Counted from the first letter of the stretch, positions 8,505 to 17,696 are shown. The stretch: 64,000 bases of DNA from Bacillota bacterium (GCA_023388515.1 JAEWGD010000036.1:179494-243493), one strand, 5' to 3'. Numbers and translations: made by a program. The notes: generated from the sequence alone by a model not told the origin.

Positions 8505-11069
8505 TTAATTAACCTTAGCAGCATATACATCTGGTTTACTTGGCAAATCGTAGCCTGTTCCCAAGAAAAAGCTTGTATTTGGTGCTTGATTGTATGCAAC
8601 ATTTTGAATCGCCACTCCACAACGATATTGAGTATCATGCATTAGAGTAGTGATTTTATATTCCGTATCAAATGTTGTTGTAAAAACTCTCAACGCATTT
8701 CCGTCAGATGCTGAGAAAACAAGTTCCTCACGCCAATCTCCAAAAATATCAGCTGTAATACAAGCATTTGATTTTGTGCCATTATTATAAGCAGCACCAT
8801 CACCAGTAAACACTCTGCCGATACCGTATTGGTCGACCATAGTTCTATCAAGTGTACCTCTTTCAAGTGCCCCTGTCCACCATACTATAGAGTTCATGCC
8901 CCATTTTGTAAGACCTGACCAGTTGCCTATATTTTCACCTTTAGAATTATACAATATTCCATCAGCAATGCTTGTAAACTCCATTCCTTCCACATCAGCA
9001 CGGAAGTTCGCAGCAATTCCTCTACCAGTATCGCCACTAGCATTCTTCTTGAAGATTATTTCTCCAGTTCTGGCGTCACGCAAGGAAGCACCATAGTTTG
9101 CGGTTGCTGATTCATGAACCTGCCATATTTCCATTCCAGGTCTGCTAGGAACTAAATCGCCCACTTGCAACATATCCCCATGTCCTAGCTTTGTGCTATG
9201 AAGTCCCTTTCCGTTGTTATCAATTACACAAGAGCCATAAACTATTTCGTCACAACCGTCGCCGTCAACATCTGCAACTGCAAGACTGTGGTTTCCTTGT
9301 CCGTAGTAAGCATTGTTTTTATCAAATCCAGTATCGAAAATCCACTGTTTCACAAGCTTATTATTTACAATATTATAAGCTACAATAGCAGTTCTCGTAT
9401 AATATCCTCTGCACATAATAACGCTTGGAGTTTTCCCATCAAGATATGCAACACCAGCTAAAAATCTGTCTACACGATTACCATAATTATCGCCCCAATC
9501 AGCTACATTTCCTCTAGCTGGTTCATAATTAATCGTATCAATAGCTTTTCCTGTAAGCCCATCAAATAATGTTAAATATTCAGGACCTGACAGAACATAG
9601 CCTGAACTACTTCTATAATCCTTACTGCCGTCACCAATGACATTTCCAGTTCCGTCAACTGTTCCGTCAGCAGTTTTGCAAACCATTTCAGCATAGCCAT
9701 TTCCGTCAAAATCATAAACCATAAATTGTGTATAATGTGCCCCTGCACGAATATTTCTACCTAAATTAATTCTCCACAATCTTGTTCCATTAATTTTATA
9801 TGCATCAATATACACATTTCCTGTATATCCACCTTTTGAATTATCTTGTGAATTAGATGGATCCCATTTAAGAATAATCTCATACTCTCCATCACCATCA
9901 AGGTCGGCAACGCTTGCATCATTTGGTGAATATGTATATGTAACACCGTCAGGAGTAGTTCCACCCGTTGGCTTTTGAATTGGAATATCGAAATACGCAC
10001 CACTTTGACCTGAATTTTTTGTTCCACAAACTATTGCAGGAATTGCCCATTCTGTCATCTTTCCATTAACAAAAGTATCCACAGTGTAGTAGTCTGTAAC
10101 CTTTCCAGAAGTATCTAAGTACGTTGTTGCGTCACTTGCCCCACATTCATGAATAAGCTCACCATTTTTGAACAGTTTAAATGTAGTGTTAATAGAATCT
10201 GTTCCAAGAGAACGCCAACTTAACAACATTCCATTTCCTGTATTTGCCACAACAAGACCTCTATTCAAATCCTCAACCTGTTTTGCATTTTCTGAAATAG
10301 GAGGCTCGATATATGGCTCATCTTCAGTTAAGTCATCGTTTGGAGCTTCCTCAACTTTGAGATAATCAACATTTGCACCACCATTTTCGGTTACTCCTGT
10401 TGCTTTAATTTTATTATCACCGACATTAAGTTCAACAACAACGCTAACTTCACTCCAATCAGTCCATGAAGTTATTGGGAATTGCAATCTCGACAAAACC
10501 TCATTGTCATTTACAGCTATTGCAGTAGTACGGGTTTCTGTTCCACCATTAGCATAAGCGAATGTCAAGCGATATTTGCCATCAGTATCAACATTAACAG
10601 TCCATTCAATAAAACTTCCGACCATATTATTTGGGTTAACATATGCTGTTCCAGTATAACCAGCATTTGTAGTTTCTGTTACTGCGTTTTCAAAATTTGC
10701 GTCAACTGCATAATAAACATCATAAGGAATTATGCTTTTAGCAGGGAACTCATTTATCACACCTAAAATATACTTTTTCAGTAATGTTAAATCAGCGATA
10801 GTAACCTTTGTATCTCCATCTAAATCAGAAGCTTTTCTGGCATAGTTTGTTGCAAATCCTTTTAATATACCTTTTCTTGCAATTGCTAAATCGCTAGAAT
10901 TTACTTTGCCATCATTGTTAATATCGCCCAATATTGCATTTGAATAGCTACCTAATTCACCAACGCTTGCTGAAGCTTTTCCGTTATCAATTACAATAGC
11001 AGTGCTTGTTAAAGTAGTAAAACAAACTGCACATGATGTTAAAAAACCTAGTATTTTCTTCGTCAACAA
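8505..11069 (-). CDS. secreted rhamnogalacturonan lyase (PL11) with N-terminal dockerin and CBM35
   Basis: 854 residues. The start is TTG (a second TTG follows at once), with AGGGGG nine bases before it; no ATG fits. Order: signal peptide (1-25), dockerin at about 47-103 (GDINNDGKVNSSDLAIARK, DLDGDTKVTIADL), CBM35-like domain at about 117-245, PL11 eight-bladed propeller at about 258-854. PL11 marks include LNRGLVVANTGNGMLLSWR, AGAHYTQFMVYDFDGNG and MVCKTADGTVDG, as in Bacillus YesW. It cleaves the rhamnogalacturonan I backbone by beta-elimination outside the cell. The dockerin is at the N-terminus here, unlike its neighbours. Confidence 0.93.
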   Translation of the reverse strand: MLTKKILGFLTSCAVCFTTLTSTAIVIDNGKASASVGELGSYSNAILGDINNDGKVNSSDLAIARKGILKGFATNYARKASDLDGDTKVTIADLTLLKKYILGVINEFPAKSIIPYDVYYAVDANFENAVTETTNAGYTGTAYVNPNNMVGSFIEWTVNVDTDGKYRLTFAYANGGTETRTTAIAVNDNEVLSRLQFPITSWTDWSEVSVVVELNVGDNKIKATGVTENGGANVDYLKVEEAPNDDLTEDEPYIEPPISENAKQVEDLNRGLVVANTGNGMLLSWRSLGTDSINTTFKLFKNGELIHECGASDATTYLDTSGKVTDYYTVDTFVNGKMTEWAIPAIVCGTKNSGQSGAYFDIPIQKPTGGTTPDGVTYTYSPNDASVADLDGDGEYEIILKWDPSNSQDNSKGGYTGNVYIDAYKINGTRLWRINLGRNIRAGAHYTQFMVYDFDGNGYAEMVCKTADGTVDGTGNVIGDGSKDYRSSSGYVLSGPEYLTLFDGLTGKAIDTINYEPARGNVADWGDNYGNRVDRFLAGVAYLDGKTPSVIMCRGYYTRTAIVAYNIVNNKLVKQWIFDTGFDKNNAYYGQGNHSLAVADVDGDGCDEIVYGSCVIDNNGKGLHSTKLGHGDMLQVGDLVPSRPGMEIWQVHESATANYGASLRDARTGEIIFKKNASGDTGRGIAANFRADVEGMEFTSIADGILYNSKGENIGNWSGLTKWGMNSIVWWTGALERGTLDRTMVDQYGIGRVFTGDGAAYNNGTKSNACITADIFGDWREELVFSASDGNALRVFTTTFDTEYKITTLMHDTQYRCGVAIQNVAYNQAPNTSFFLGTGYDLPSKPDVYAAKVN

Positions 11070-11102
11070 CTCAATCTACCCCCTAATTTATAAATCAACT
11101 CA

Positions 11103-11131
11103 ATTATAACACAGAAGTTAACATAATTCAA
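11103..11131 (-). promoter_or_regulatory. promoter of the PL11-CE8 unit
   Basis: Minus strand TTGAAT, 17 bases, TATAAT, with TGT before the -10. It lies 35 bases before the TTG start. Confidence 0.65.
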
Positions 11132-11216
11132 TACTTTTTTTACAATTATGTTTATAAATTAAGGCGAATATAAACAAAAAATGTGTATAATTATATTGAT
11201 TATTTTGAAAACTGTA

Positions 11217-11245
11217 TTTACAAGACAACAAGAATGTGTTATAAT
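11217..11245 (+). promoter_or_regulatory. promoter of the GH5 gene
   Basis: TTTACA, 17 bases, TATAAT, with an extended TGT motif. The start codon is 30 bases downstream and AGGAGG precedes it. Confidence 0.65.
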
Positions 11246-11274
11246 AAATAAAATATTACTAGGAGGTAGGAAGA

Positions 11275-12630
11275 ATGTTTATTAAAAAAATCTCAGCTGT
11301 TTTATGTTCAGCAGTTCTTATTGCTGGTACTGCTGTTTCCTCAATTTCAGCAGAAAGTTCTAAAACAGCACAAATGCGTGACATTACCACAACGGAACTT
11401 GTGCGTGATATGGGAATAGGAATTAATCTTGGAAACACCTTAGAATCCTGTGGCGATTGGATTGCCCAGTGGGGTGATGGTACGGTTAGTTCCTATGAAA
11501 CTGCTTGGGGTAGCCCAGTTGTAACGAGGGAGTTAATACAGGGCTATGCAGATGAGGGCTTTGGCGTATTGAGAATTCCTGTAGCATGGTCTAATATGAT
11601 GGAAAATGACGGTACATATACAATTAATTCTGAATATATGGCAAGGGTTAAACAGATTGTAGATTGGACGCTTGACACTGGAATGTATGCAATAATTAAT
11701 ATCCATTGGGATAATGGTTGGGTTAACAAGTTCCCTGAAAACAAAGTAGACTGCATGAATAGATACACTGTTATGTGGGAGCAGATAAGCGATAGCTTTA
11801 AGGATTATGATGATTATCTTATGTTTGAATCCCAAAATGAAGAATTGGGTTGGGAGTCCTTGTGGAATAAGTGGGTAAGCAATGACGGTAAAGAGGAGTC
11901 TTATCAATTAGCTAATGAAATTAACCAAAAGTTTGTTGATGTTATAAGAAATTCTGGTGGCAACAATGATAAGCGTCACTTGCTTATTTCTGGCTACAAC
12001 ACAGGAATTGATGTTACCTGTGACCCATTATTTAAAATGCCTTACGACCCAGCAAACCGTTGTGCAATATCAGTTCACTATTATACTCCAGCTGTATTTG
12101 CAATACTTGAGGAGGACGCTGATTGGGGAAAAGCTCGTTCAACTTGGGGGACACAGGCTGATTTTGATGAGTTAAATTCTCAGATGGATATGATGAAAAC
12201 AAACTTTGTTGACAAGGGTATTCCTGTTATAATCGGTGAATATGGCTGTCCTACAAAGAATAAAGAGGCAGAATCAGTTAGACTATACCTTTCATCTGTA
12301 TGTGAGGCTGCATATACTCGCAATATGTGTCCTGTGCTTTGGGATATAACAGATGTTCAATATGACCGTAGCAGTTATAAATTAAAAGATGAACAGCTAA
12401 AAGCAAATTTCCAGAACATACTCAATGCTGGAATGCCTGAACGACTTAATGGAGATATTAACGATGATGGAGCAGTAAATATTGTTGATGTTATATTATT
12501 ACAGAAACATCTTTTAAATAAGGATACTTTAACTGTTGAACAAGCAAAATATGCTGATTTTAACCAAGATGGTGCAATAAACATTTTTGACATTATTGCA
12601 ATAAAAAGAGCGTTGCTTGCAAACGGTTAA
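11275..12630 (+). CDS. secreted GH5 endoglucanase with C-terminal dockerin
   Basis: 451 residues. Signal peptide 1-26; GH5 TIM barrel about 36-390. Seen motifs: GINLGNTLE, LRIPVAWSN, FESQNEE with the acid/base Glu189, SVHYYTP, and IIGEYG with the nucleophile Glu322. The residues after the acid/base Glu are Glu-Leu rather than the usual Pro, a small deviation. The dockerin is at about 394-451 (GDINDDGAVNIVDVILLQKH, DFNQDGAINIFDIIAIKR). It hydrolyses beta-1,4-glucan (cellulose, mixed-linkage glucan or xyloglucan); the substrate cannot be decided without subfamily placement. It is divergent from the PL11 gene and monocistronic, ended by the terminator at 12646. Confidence 0.92.
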   Translation: MFIKKISAVLCSAVLIAGTAVSSISAESSKTAQMRDITTTELVRDMGIGINLGNTLESCGDWIAQWGDGTVSSYETAWGSPVVTRELIQGYADEGFGVLRIPVAWSNMMENDGTYTINSEYMARVKQIVDWTLDTGMYAIINIHWDNGWVNKFPENKVDCMNRYTVMWEQISDSFKDYDDYLMFESQNEELGWESLWNKWVSNDGKEESYQLANEINQKFVDVIRNSGGNNDKRHLLISGYNTGIDVTCDPLFKMPYDPANRCAISVHYYTPAVFAILEEDADWGKARSTWGTQADFDELNSQMDMMKTNFVDKGIPVIIGEYGCPTKNKEAESVRLYLSSVCEAAYTRNMCPVLWDITDVQYDRSSYKLKDEQLKANFQNILNAGMPERLNGDINDDGAVNIVDVILLQKHLLNKDTLTVEQAKYADFNQDGAINIFDIIAIKRALLANG

Positions 12631-12645
12631 GAATTAAATTACAAC

Positions 12646-12685
12646 AAAAAGCATGATTGAAATTAAACTTTCAATCATGCTTTTT
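12646..12685. terminator. bidirectional terminator
   Basis: AAAAAGCATGATTGAAA and its complement flank a short loop, with A- and T-runs on both sides. It serves the convergent GH5 and PL1-PL9 genes. Confidence 0.85.
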
Positions 12686-12710
12686 AGTTATAAAAACAAA
12701 AACAAATTAA

Positions 12711-15700
12711 TTATTGAGGGCCAAGCTTAGAAATCTTCTTACATAAGAATTGAGCTATATTTAGGTTGTCAGCCATGTTAAGGAAATCATCATCATAGCA
12801 ATTAGCATTTACTTTTTGCATAGCATTAAAAGTAGTTGCGTTTACAAGATATTTATTAAACTCAATAACATCAGCAAGACCAATCTCCCCATCCAAGTTT
12901 ATGTCGCCGTATAATGGCACAAAATCATCTGGGAGAGTGTCGGTTTCTACTGGGGTTGTAACAGTAGTTTCTGTTGTGGTAACAGTTGTTTCAGTAGTTG
13001 TTACAGCAGTTTCTGTTGTGGTAACAGTTGTTTCAGTAGTTTCAGTTGTCGTAACAATAGGTTCAGTTGTAGTTTCCGTAGGCTCTGTTGTAGTAACAAT
13101 AGGTTCTGGAGTTGTTTCTACAGGAGGAACATACGAACTTTCGCCAAATTCTGCACCCATAGTGTTTAAATCGCTTGACTCTGCCAACATAAGGAAACCA
13201 TGAGTATTAATTGTTCCGTCTGCATTTCTCCATAAAGTATGCACATCATCACCTAGTTTAGGAGCATCAAGGCTTACGAAATCATTAGCAGTAACGCCAG
13301 CGTACTGAGTACCCTTTAAGCTACTTCTAGTATTAACTTCCTCAGTGCCAGTAATCAAGTAATATTTTTGGCTGTTATAAAAACTTGAGTTTGTAGCAGT
13401 ACCTTTATATTTATCACTTGAAACTTTTTTTGTACTGAAAGTAATGATATTCTCAAAAATATTATTGGAACTATCAGATCTTGCAAAGTCAAAATTGGAC
13501 TTTCCACCATCAGCAAGGCTGTTATTGTATGATGTACAATCTTTAAGACTTATTACACCTGGATTTGAGTTATCAGTAAAGCCATGATTTTTATTTTCAA
13601 ATGAGATACAGTTTTCAACATAGTGGTTATTAGCTATGCTTGAGCCACCCAGCTTAAAGCCATTTCCGTCACTGTTAGCAGTATAAACACCCTCAGAAGT
13701 CTGTCCGTTCCTGAAAGCTATACAATTCTTAATTGTAACAGCACCAATTTGTCCAGTTTCCGACTTTGTATATAAATCCCAACCGTCATCAACGTTATTA
13801 TAAGCGATACAGCCATCGAAAACATTTCCTACTCCACAAGTTAATTTAGCAGCAAATCCATCTGCGTTTTCGCCTGTTGCAGTATCCATATTATTAAATG
13901 AAGTGCAGTTTAAAATAAGGTTATTTGATGGCCAGTCTTTAATACTTGAAAGACTGGAATTACGTCTGCTAATCTGTAATCCTGTATCCCTATTAGCCTC
14001 CAAAACGCACATCTCAACTATATTATTATTACCTGCAAGGAATATGCCATTATCAGCAGAACCATAAACTCTTATTCCATAAATATGCCAGTAATTTGCT
14101 TCAATCTGCAAGCCTCTAGCATTTAAGCTTGTATCAGAAGAATTATAGCTTTGTGCTGAAAAATCCAAAGTAACATTAGCATTTGGATAAGCCTTTATTG
14201 ACTTATATGCATTCGATTCACCATCGTTGCCAACCGCAATTGTAAGCTGTTTATCAAACGCATAGTTACCCTCAAGCAAGTAAATTGTGCCACCTGATTT
14301 TATGCTAGTGATAGCTTTTTCAAGAGCCATTGGGCTTTCCTTTGTACCCTTGCCATCTGCTGTTGCATTTGGAGAGCAATAAATTGCATCTGCAACAATT
14401 TGTGGAGCAGTAGTTACTGCTGGTGTAGTGGTTTGAGTAGGAGCAGTAGTTACCGTTGGTGTAGTTGTAGTAGTAGTTGTTGTTGTTGTAGTTGTAGTTT
14501 CTACAGGCGGAACAATTATACTTCCACCGCTTGTTGTGCCAACACTATTTACCAAAGCACCTTGTAACTCTGAAAGTGAGTACATTGTGTAAGCGTAAGA
14601 AATTTTGCCACCTGATAAATTAGCAGTTGAATTCCATGAGAAATTCACTATATCTGCTGGAACAGGTGAAAGAGGCGAGCCAGAATCTGTGCTGTTACCT
14701 GTAAAATTAGTATCGCCATATGTATACTGACAATTTTGAGCTGAGATTTTACCTGTATAATTTGCTTTAGATGCGTCCTTTTGGTTGTTTCTAATAGGGA
14801 ATTTTACACCCTTAATTATGCAATTCTCAAGCATAACAGCACCATTTTCTGTTGAAATTGCACCATTACTTGTAATACCAAATTTATAACTGCTTGAGGA
14901 TATTTTTGATTGAATATCAGAAGTTAAGATTTGGCTTACATTATAAGCATTTGAACTATCCATAATTATATTATAAATGTGAGCATTACCACCTCTTAAT
15001 CTAGGCATTCTATCCTGTGAATCAAGATAATAGTTGTAGCATAGAGTCATTTCTAATGAATTATTGTCTACAGCCAATTCATTAGCACCAACCAAATGAG
15101 TTTTCTTTTGTGGTGCAGCAATAGTCATTATCTGTTCCTTTGTAAGACCAGCCGTCTTTCTTAAATAAGAATACATAGCATTGTTGCTTTGATTGGATTC
15201 AAGATACTCAAATTGAGCCTTATAAAAATCGCTATTCAAATCTCCTGGTAGGAATTTACTCCATGAGATAGTAAGACCACTTGTTCCTTTTTTTGAATCA
15301 ACAACGCCATCATAAGCCTTGCCGAAAGTGCAATGGTCAATCCATACCTTACTGCAATTTTCAAGAGTTATGAAGTCCCAATCGTTTTTGTCATAATCTC
15401 CCTTTGAATACTCGTCCCATTCCCAAAGCTCATCGAATCCAACGTTCTGAATGATAACATTTGAGCAGTCCTTAAAGGTGAATCCAGCGTGCTTTATTGT
15501 AGCACCATTTTTAGAATAAATAGTCAAACCATCAAAGCTGTCAACCTTGACTTTAGAAACTCCGGTTTCTATTAAAGTGGGATGTGTCAAAGCTGGGTTA
15601 TTCGCACTAATAGGTGATACCTGAGCAGCTGAACCAATTACATTCCAACCCAAATCAATATCATTCATAATCTCGATTACTTTTGTACCAGAACCTTTTT

Positions 15701-15950
15701 TCAAAGCCTTACCGAGTTCAGCACCAGTTGAAACCTTTACATAGCCTGTGGAGGATTCTAATAAGTTCCCACCACCTGTTGTGCCACTAGCAAAGCCGAT
15801 TGCTGTTTGAGATAAATTTGTGCTCGAAGCAGCATAGGGAGCTAGGGTACTTGTCTGCGACTCATTACTACTAGCAAAGGAAGTTGCTGTTGCTAATGAA
15901 GTTAAAATGGTAGTCGCAATTAGCACGGAAAAAATTTGCCTAATTTTCAT
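12711..15950 (-). CDS. secreted bifunctional pectate lyase PL1-PL9 with Thr-rich linkers and dockerin
   Basis: 1079 residues. Signal peptide 1-26; PL1 domain about 50-470 with DWDFITLENCSKVWIDHCTF and the catalytic-region motif RMPRLRGGNAHIYN; a linker with a run of 13 Thr (about 485-515); PL9 beta-helix about 525-900 with ADGFAAKLTCG and DDGWDLYTKS; a second linker of repeated ETTVTT-type units (about 945-1000); and a dockerin at about 1010-1079. The first dockerin repeat is normal (GDINLDGEIGLADVIEFNK), while the second (NCYDDDFLNMADNLNI) is divergent. The two lyases would cut de-esterified homogalacturonan by beta-elimination. Its Gln, Ser and Thr-rich spacers are likely glycosylation targets (inference). 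Confidence 0.93.
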   Translation of the reverse strand: MKIRQIFSVLIATTILTSLATATSFASSNESQTSTLAPYAASSTNLSQTAIGFASGTTGGGNLLESSTGYVKVSTGAELGKALKKGSGTKVIEIMNDIDLGWNVIGSAAQVSPISANNPALTHPTLIETGVSKVKVDSFDGLTIYSKNGATIKHAGFTFKDCSNVIIQNVGFDELWEWDEYSKGDYDKNDWDFITLENCSKVWIDHCTFGKAYDGVVDSKKGTSGLTISWSKFLPGDLNSDFYKAQFEYLESNQSNNAMYSYLRKTAGLTKEQIMTIAAPQKKTHLVGANELAVDNNSLEMTLCYNYYLDSQDRMPRLRGGNAHIYNIIMDSSNAYNVSQILTSDIQSKISSSSYKFGITSNGAISTENGAVMLENCIIKGVKFPIRNNQKDASKANYTGKISAQNCQYTYGDTNFTGNSTDSGSPLSPVPADIVNFSWNSTANLSGGKISYAYTMYSLSELQGALVNSVGTTSGGSIIVPPVETTTTTTTTTTTTTPTVTTAPTQTTTPAVTTAPQIVADAIYCSPNATADGKGTKESPMALEKAITSIKSGGTIYLLEGNYAFDKQLTIAVGNDGESNAYKSIKAYPNANVTLDFSAQSYNSSDTSLNARGLQIEANYWHIYGIRVYGSADNGIFLAGNNNIVEMCVLEANRDTGLQISRRNSSLSSIKDWPSNNLILNCTSFNNMDTATGENADGFAAKLTCGVGNVFDGCIAYNNVDDGWDLYTKSETGQIGAVTIKNCIAFRNGQTSEGVYTANSDGNGFKLGGSSIANNHYVENCISFENKNHGFTDNSNPGVISLKDCTSYNNSLADGGKSNFDFARSDSSNNIFENIITFSTKKVSSDKYKGTATNSSFYNSQKYYLITGTEEVNTRSSLKGTQYAGVTANDFVSLDAPKLGDDVHTLWRNADGTINTHGFLMLAESSDLNTMGAEFGESSYVPPVETTPEPIVTTTEPTETTTEPIVTTTETTETTVTTTETAVTTTETTVTTTETTVTTPVETDTLPDDFVPLYGDINLDGEIGLADVIEFNKYLVNATTFNAMQKVNANCYDDDFLNMADNLNIAQFLCKKISKLGPQ

Positions 15951-16026
15951 GCCTGTAACATCTTCTTTCTGATTTTATTTATACTAACAACAAGATTATG
16001 AAAGTATTTCATTAATACATAAACTA

Positions 16027-16055
16027 AGTATAACATTTAATATTTGGTATTTCAA
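16027..16055 (-). promoter_or_regulatory. promoter of the PL1-PL9 gene
   Basis: Minus strand TTGAAA, 17 bases, TATACT, about 75 bases before the ATG. The ribosome site (AGAAAGAAGATG) is weak. Confidence 0.5.
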
Positions 16056-16181
16056 TAGTTTTCTTAGAAAAATATACACAAAAAATAACAATTTGTTTAT
16101 ATATATTGCAACAATAGGTTAACAAATTACTGTAGAAAAACTACATATTTATATTACATTATATAGTATAGTATACCAGTG

Positions 16182-16210
16182 TTGACTTTTCTAAAAATAA
16201 GGTATAAAAT
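16182..16210 (+). promoter_or_regulatory. promoter of the amidohydrolase gene
   Basis: TTGACT, 17 bases, TAAAAT, about 38 bases before the GTG start. The rest of the 297-bp gap is AT-rich with nothing else recognised. Confidence 0.6.
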
Positions 16211-16247
16211 AGTATGAGAAGTATAAAAAGAAAAGAAGGTATATTAA

Positions 16248-17060
16248 GTGAGGGATTTTACTTATAGTGATTTTGAAATTATTGATGCACATTCACACAT
16301 TTTCCCTGAAAAGATTTCAGAGAAAGCAGCAGCAAATATTGGAGCATTTTATGACTTGCCAATGGACGAAATTGGTGACAGCGTTAAGCTAATTAAAAGT
16401 GGTGCAAAGATAGGGGTGAAAAAATATCTTGTATGCTCTACTGCAACAAGCAAGGAGCAGACAGAATCTATAAACGATTTTATTAAGGCTAAATGTGACA
16501 AGCACCCTGAATTTTTTGGGTTTGGTACATTGCATCCACAAATGGAGAATATGGAAGATGAGGTTGATAGAATAATTTCTATGGGATTGCATGGAGTAAA
16601 AATACATCCTGATTTTCAGAAGTTTAATATTGACGACAAGCAAGCTTATAAGATATATGAGCTGATTGAGGGCAGAGTTCCCATATTGATACATATGGGG
16701 GATAATAGGTTTGAATATTCTCGACCTCATAGGCTTGTAAACATTATCAAGGATTTTCCAAAGCTTAAAATAATAGCTGCACATCTAGGTGGTTATCAAT
16801 GCTGGGAAGAGGCTATGGAGTGTTTGAATGGTAGTGAAAACCTTAAATTTGATACTTGCAGTTCGCTTGAGATTATTCCTAAAGATTTTGCAGTAAAGCT
16901 AATTCACCACTATGGAGTTGAGAATTGCTTTTTTGGTACGGATTTTCCAATGTGGAATCATGAAAAGGAGCTTAATAGGTTTCTTAATCTTGGGTTGACA
17001 TATGATGAGAATAAGAAAATATTTTCAGAAAACTTCAAGGAATTTTTCGGCTTAAAATAA
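16248..17060 (+). CDS. amidohydrolase (Amidohydro_2 family, metal-dependent TIM-barrel hydrolase)
   Basis: 270 residues from GTG, with AAGAAGG nine bases upstream. Metal and active-site motifs are visible in order: DAHSH near residue 14 (beta-1 His-x-His), GVKIHPDFQ (Lys/His of the barrel), LIHMGD, AAHLGG and the late Asp in GTDFPMW. The family hydrolyses or decarboxylates small cyclic or carboxylated substrates; the substrate here is unknown. There is no signal peptide, so it is cytoplasmic. It has its own promoter and no close partner gene, so context gives no hint. Confidence 0.85.
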   Translation: MRDFTYSDFEIIDAHSHIFPEKISEKAAANIGAFYDLPMDEIGDSVKLIKSGAKIGVKKYLVCSTATSKEQTESINDFIKAKCDKHPEFFGFGTLHPQMENMEDEVDRIISMGLHGVKIHPDFQKFNIDDKQAYKIYELIEGRVPILIHMGDNRFEYSRPHRLVNIIKDFPKLKIIAAHLGGYQCWEEAMECLNGSENLKFDTCSSLEIIPKDFAVKLIHHYGVENCFFGTDFPMWNHEKELNRFLNLGLTYDENKKIFSENFKEFFGLK

Positions 17061-17209
17061 GATGTTTCAACTTTATATGCTATAATGTTTACTTTAAATC
17101 AAAATTGTGTTAAGCTAGGAAAGCTTAATGTGCTAACATTAACGCCATGACCATATGCTATACTAAGGATTAGTTCATTTTGAAATTTATGATAACGACG
17201 GATTATTTT

Positions 17210-17372
17210 ATGAAGGTTTGGTTTAGAATTATTTTAGTCTGCATTATTCTTGGGGGAGTAGCATTTTTACGTTGTTTTAAATATTATTACAATAAAAAAT
17301 TGGACTGTTACATATGTTGTCACTGGTGTAGGTATTGTTGGATTGATATTTACGCTTAAAAAAGAAAATTAG
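17210..17372 (+). pseudogene. possible frameshifted small membrane protein
   Basis: From the ATG at 17210 the frame reads MKVWFRIILVCIILGGVAF, a hydrophobic segment. A one-base shift at the TTTTT run near 17270 continues as YVVLNIITIKNWTVTYVV, then GVGIVGLIFTLKKEN, and stops at 17370-17372. The joined product would be two transmembrane helices with a basic tail, about 54 residues. As sequenced the frame is broken, so it is either decayed or a sequencing slip at a homopolymer. No Shine-Dalgarno site was seen. Confidence 0.4.
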
Positions 17373-17399
17373 TTAACATAATATTATGTTAACTAATTT
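17366..17399. repeat. 34-bp perfect palindrome
   Basis: AAATTAGTTAACATAAT is followed immediately by its exact reverse complement. There is no loop and no long T-run. It overlaps the stop of the broken mini-gene. It could be a hairpin terminator or a dyad operator. Confidence 0.7.
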
Positions 17400-17400
17400 G

Positions 17401-17434
17401 ACAGGTGTTTTTAGTATAAAGACACCTGTTTTGT
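17401..17434 (+). terminator. rho-independent terminator
   Basis: ACAGGTGT pairs with ACACCTGT over a 13-base loop, then TTTTGTT. Confidence 0.65.
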
Positions 17435-17463
17435 TGGTTATAGACAAAGTCAGAGCATTTCTC

Positions 17464-17491
17464 TTGACTTATAAGATAAATATGATATAAT
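17464..17491 (+). promoter_or_regulatory. upstream promoter P1 before the ACT gene
   Basis: TTGACT, 16 bases, TATAAT with extended TGA. A terminator starts about 10 bases after the expected start site. Confidence 0.6.
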
Positions 17492-17497
17492 AGAAGT

Positions 17498-17543
17498 AGC
17501 AAACAACGGTGTTTTCATTTGAAAGCACTGTTGTGCTTTTTTA
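17498..17543 (+). ncRNA. candidate very short terminated transcript (about 45 nt)
   Basis: A stem of about 14 bp (17503-17516 with 17521-17535, including G-U pairs), tetraloop ATTT, then CTTTTTT. Because it directly follows P1, transcription from P1 would make only a short hairpin RNA or read through weakly. No aptamer family is recognised. Function is inference. Confidence 0.35.
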
Positions 17544-17573
17544 TAAGTAAAATATAAAACAGAAAAATTCTTC

Positions 17574-17601
17574 TTGACTTTTAACATAATTGTGATAGAA
17601 T
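17574..17601 (+). promoter_or_regulatory. promoter P2 of the ACT-PFL genes
   Basis: TTGACT, 16 bases, TAGAAT with extended TGA. The layout is the same as P1, exactly 110 bases upstream. The leader to the ATG at 17697 is about 90 nt. Confidence 0.6.
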
Positions 17602-17696
17602 GTATAACGTAATAAAAAGTATATTGATGGAAAGATAGTTGAGTTTTATTCTTTGAAAATAAAGGGGTTTGTTCAATATTTGAAGGAGGGCTTTTT

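Larger units (their letters stand above)
17061..17696. other. 636-bp region with small elements
   Basis: No intact gene is seen. In order it contains a frameshifted mini-gene (17210-17372), a 34-bp perfect palindrome (17366-17399), a terminator (17401-17434), a promoter with a terminator right after it (17464-17543), and a second promoter (17574-17601) that drives the ACT gene. Confidence 0.6.

Noticed and set aside
12901..13203. Plus-strand ORF of 100 codons rich in Val and Ser
   Set aside because: It is the reverse reading of the Thr-rich linker of the PL1-PL9 gene; no ribosome site or promoter.
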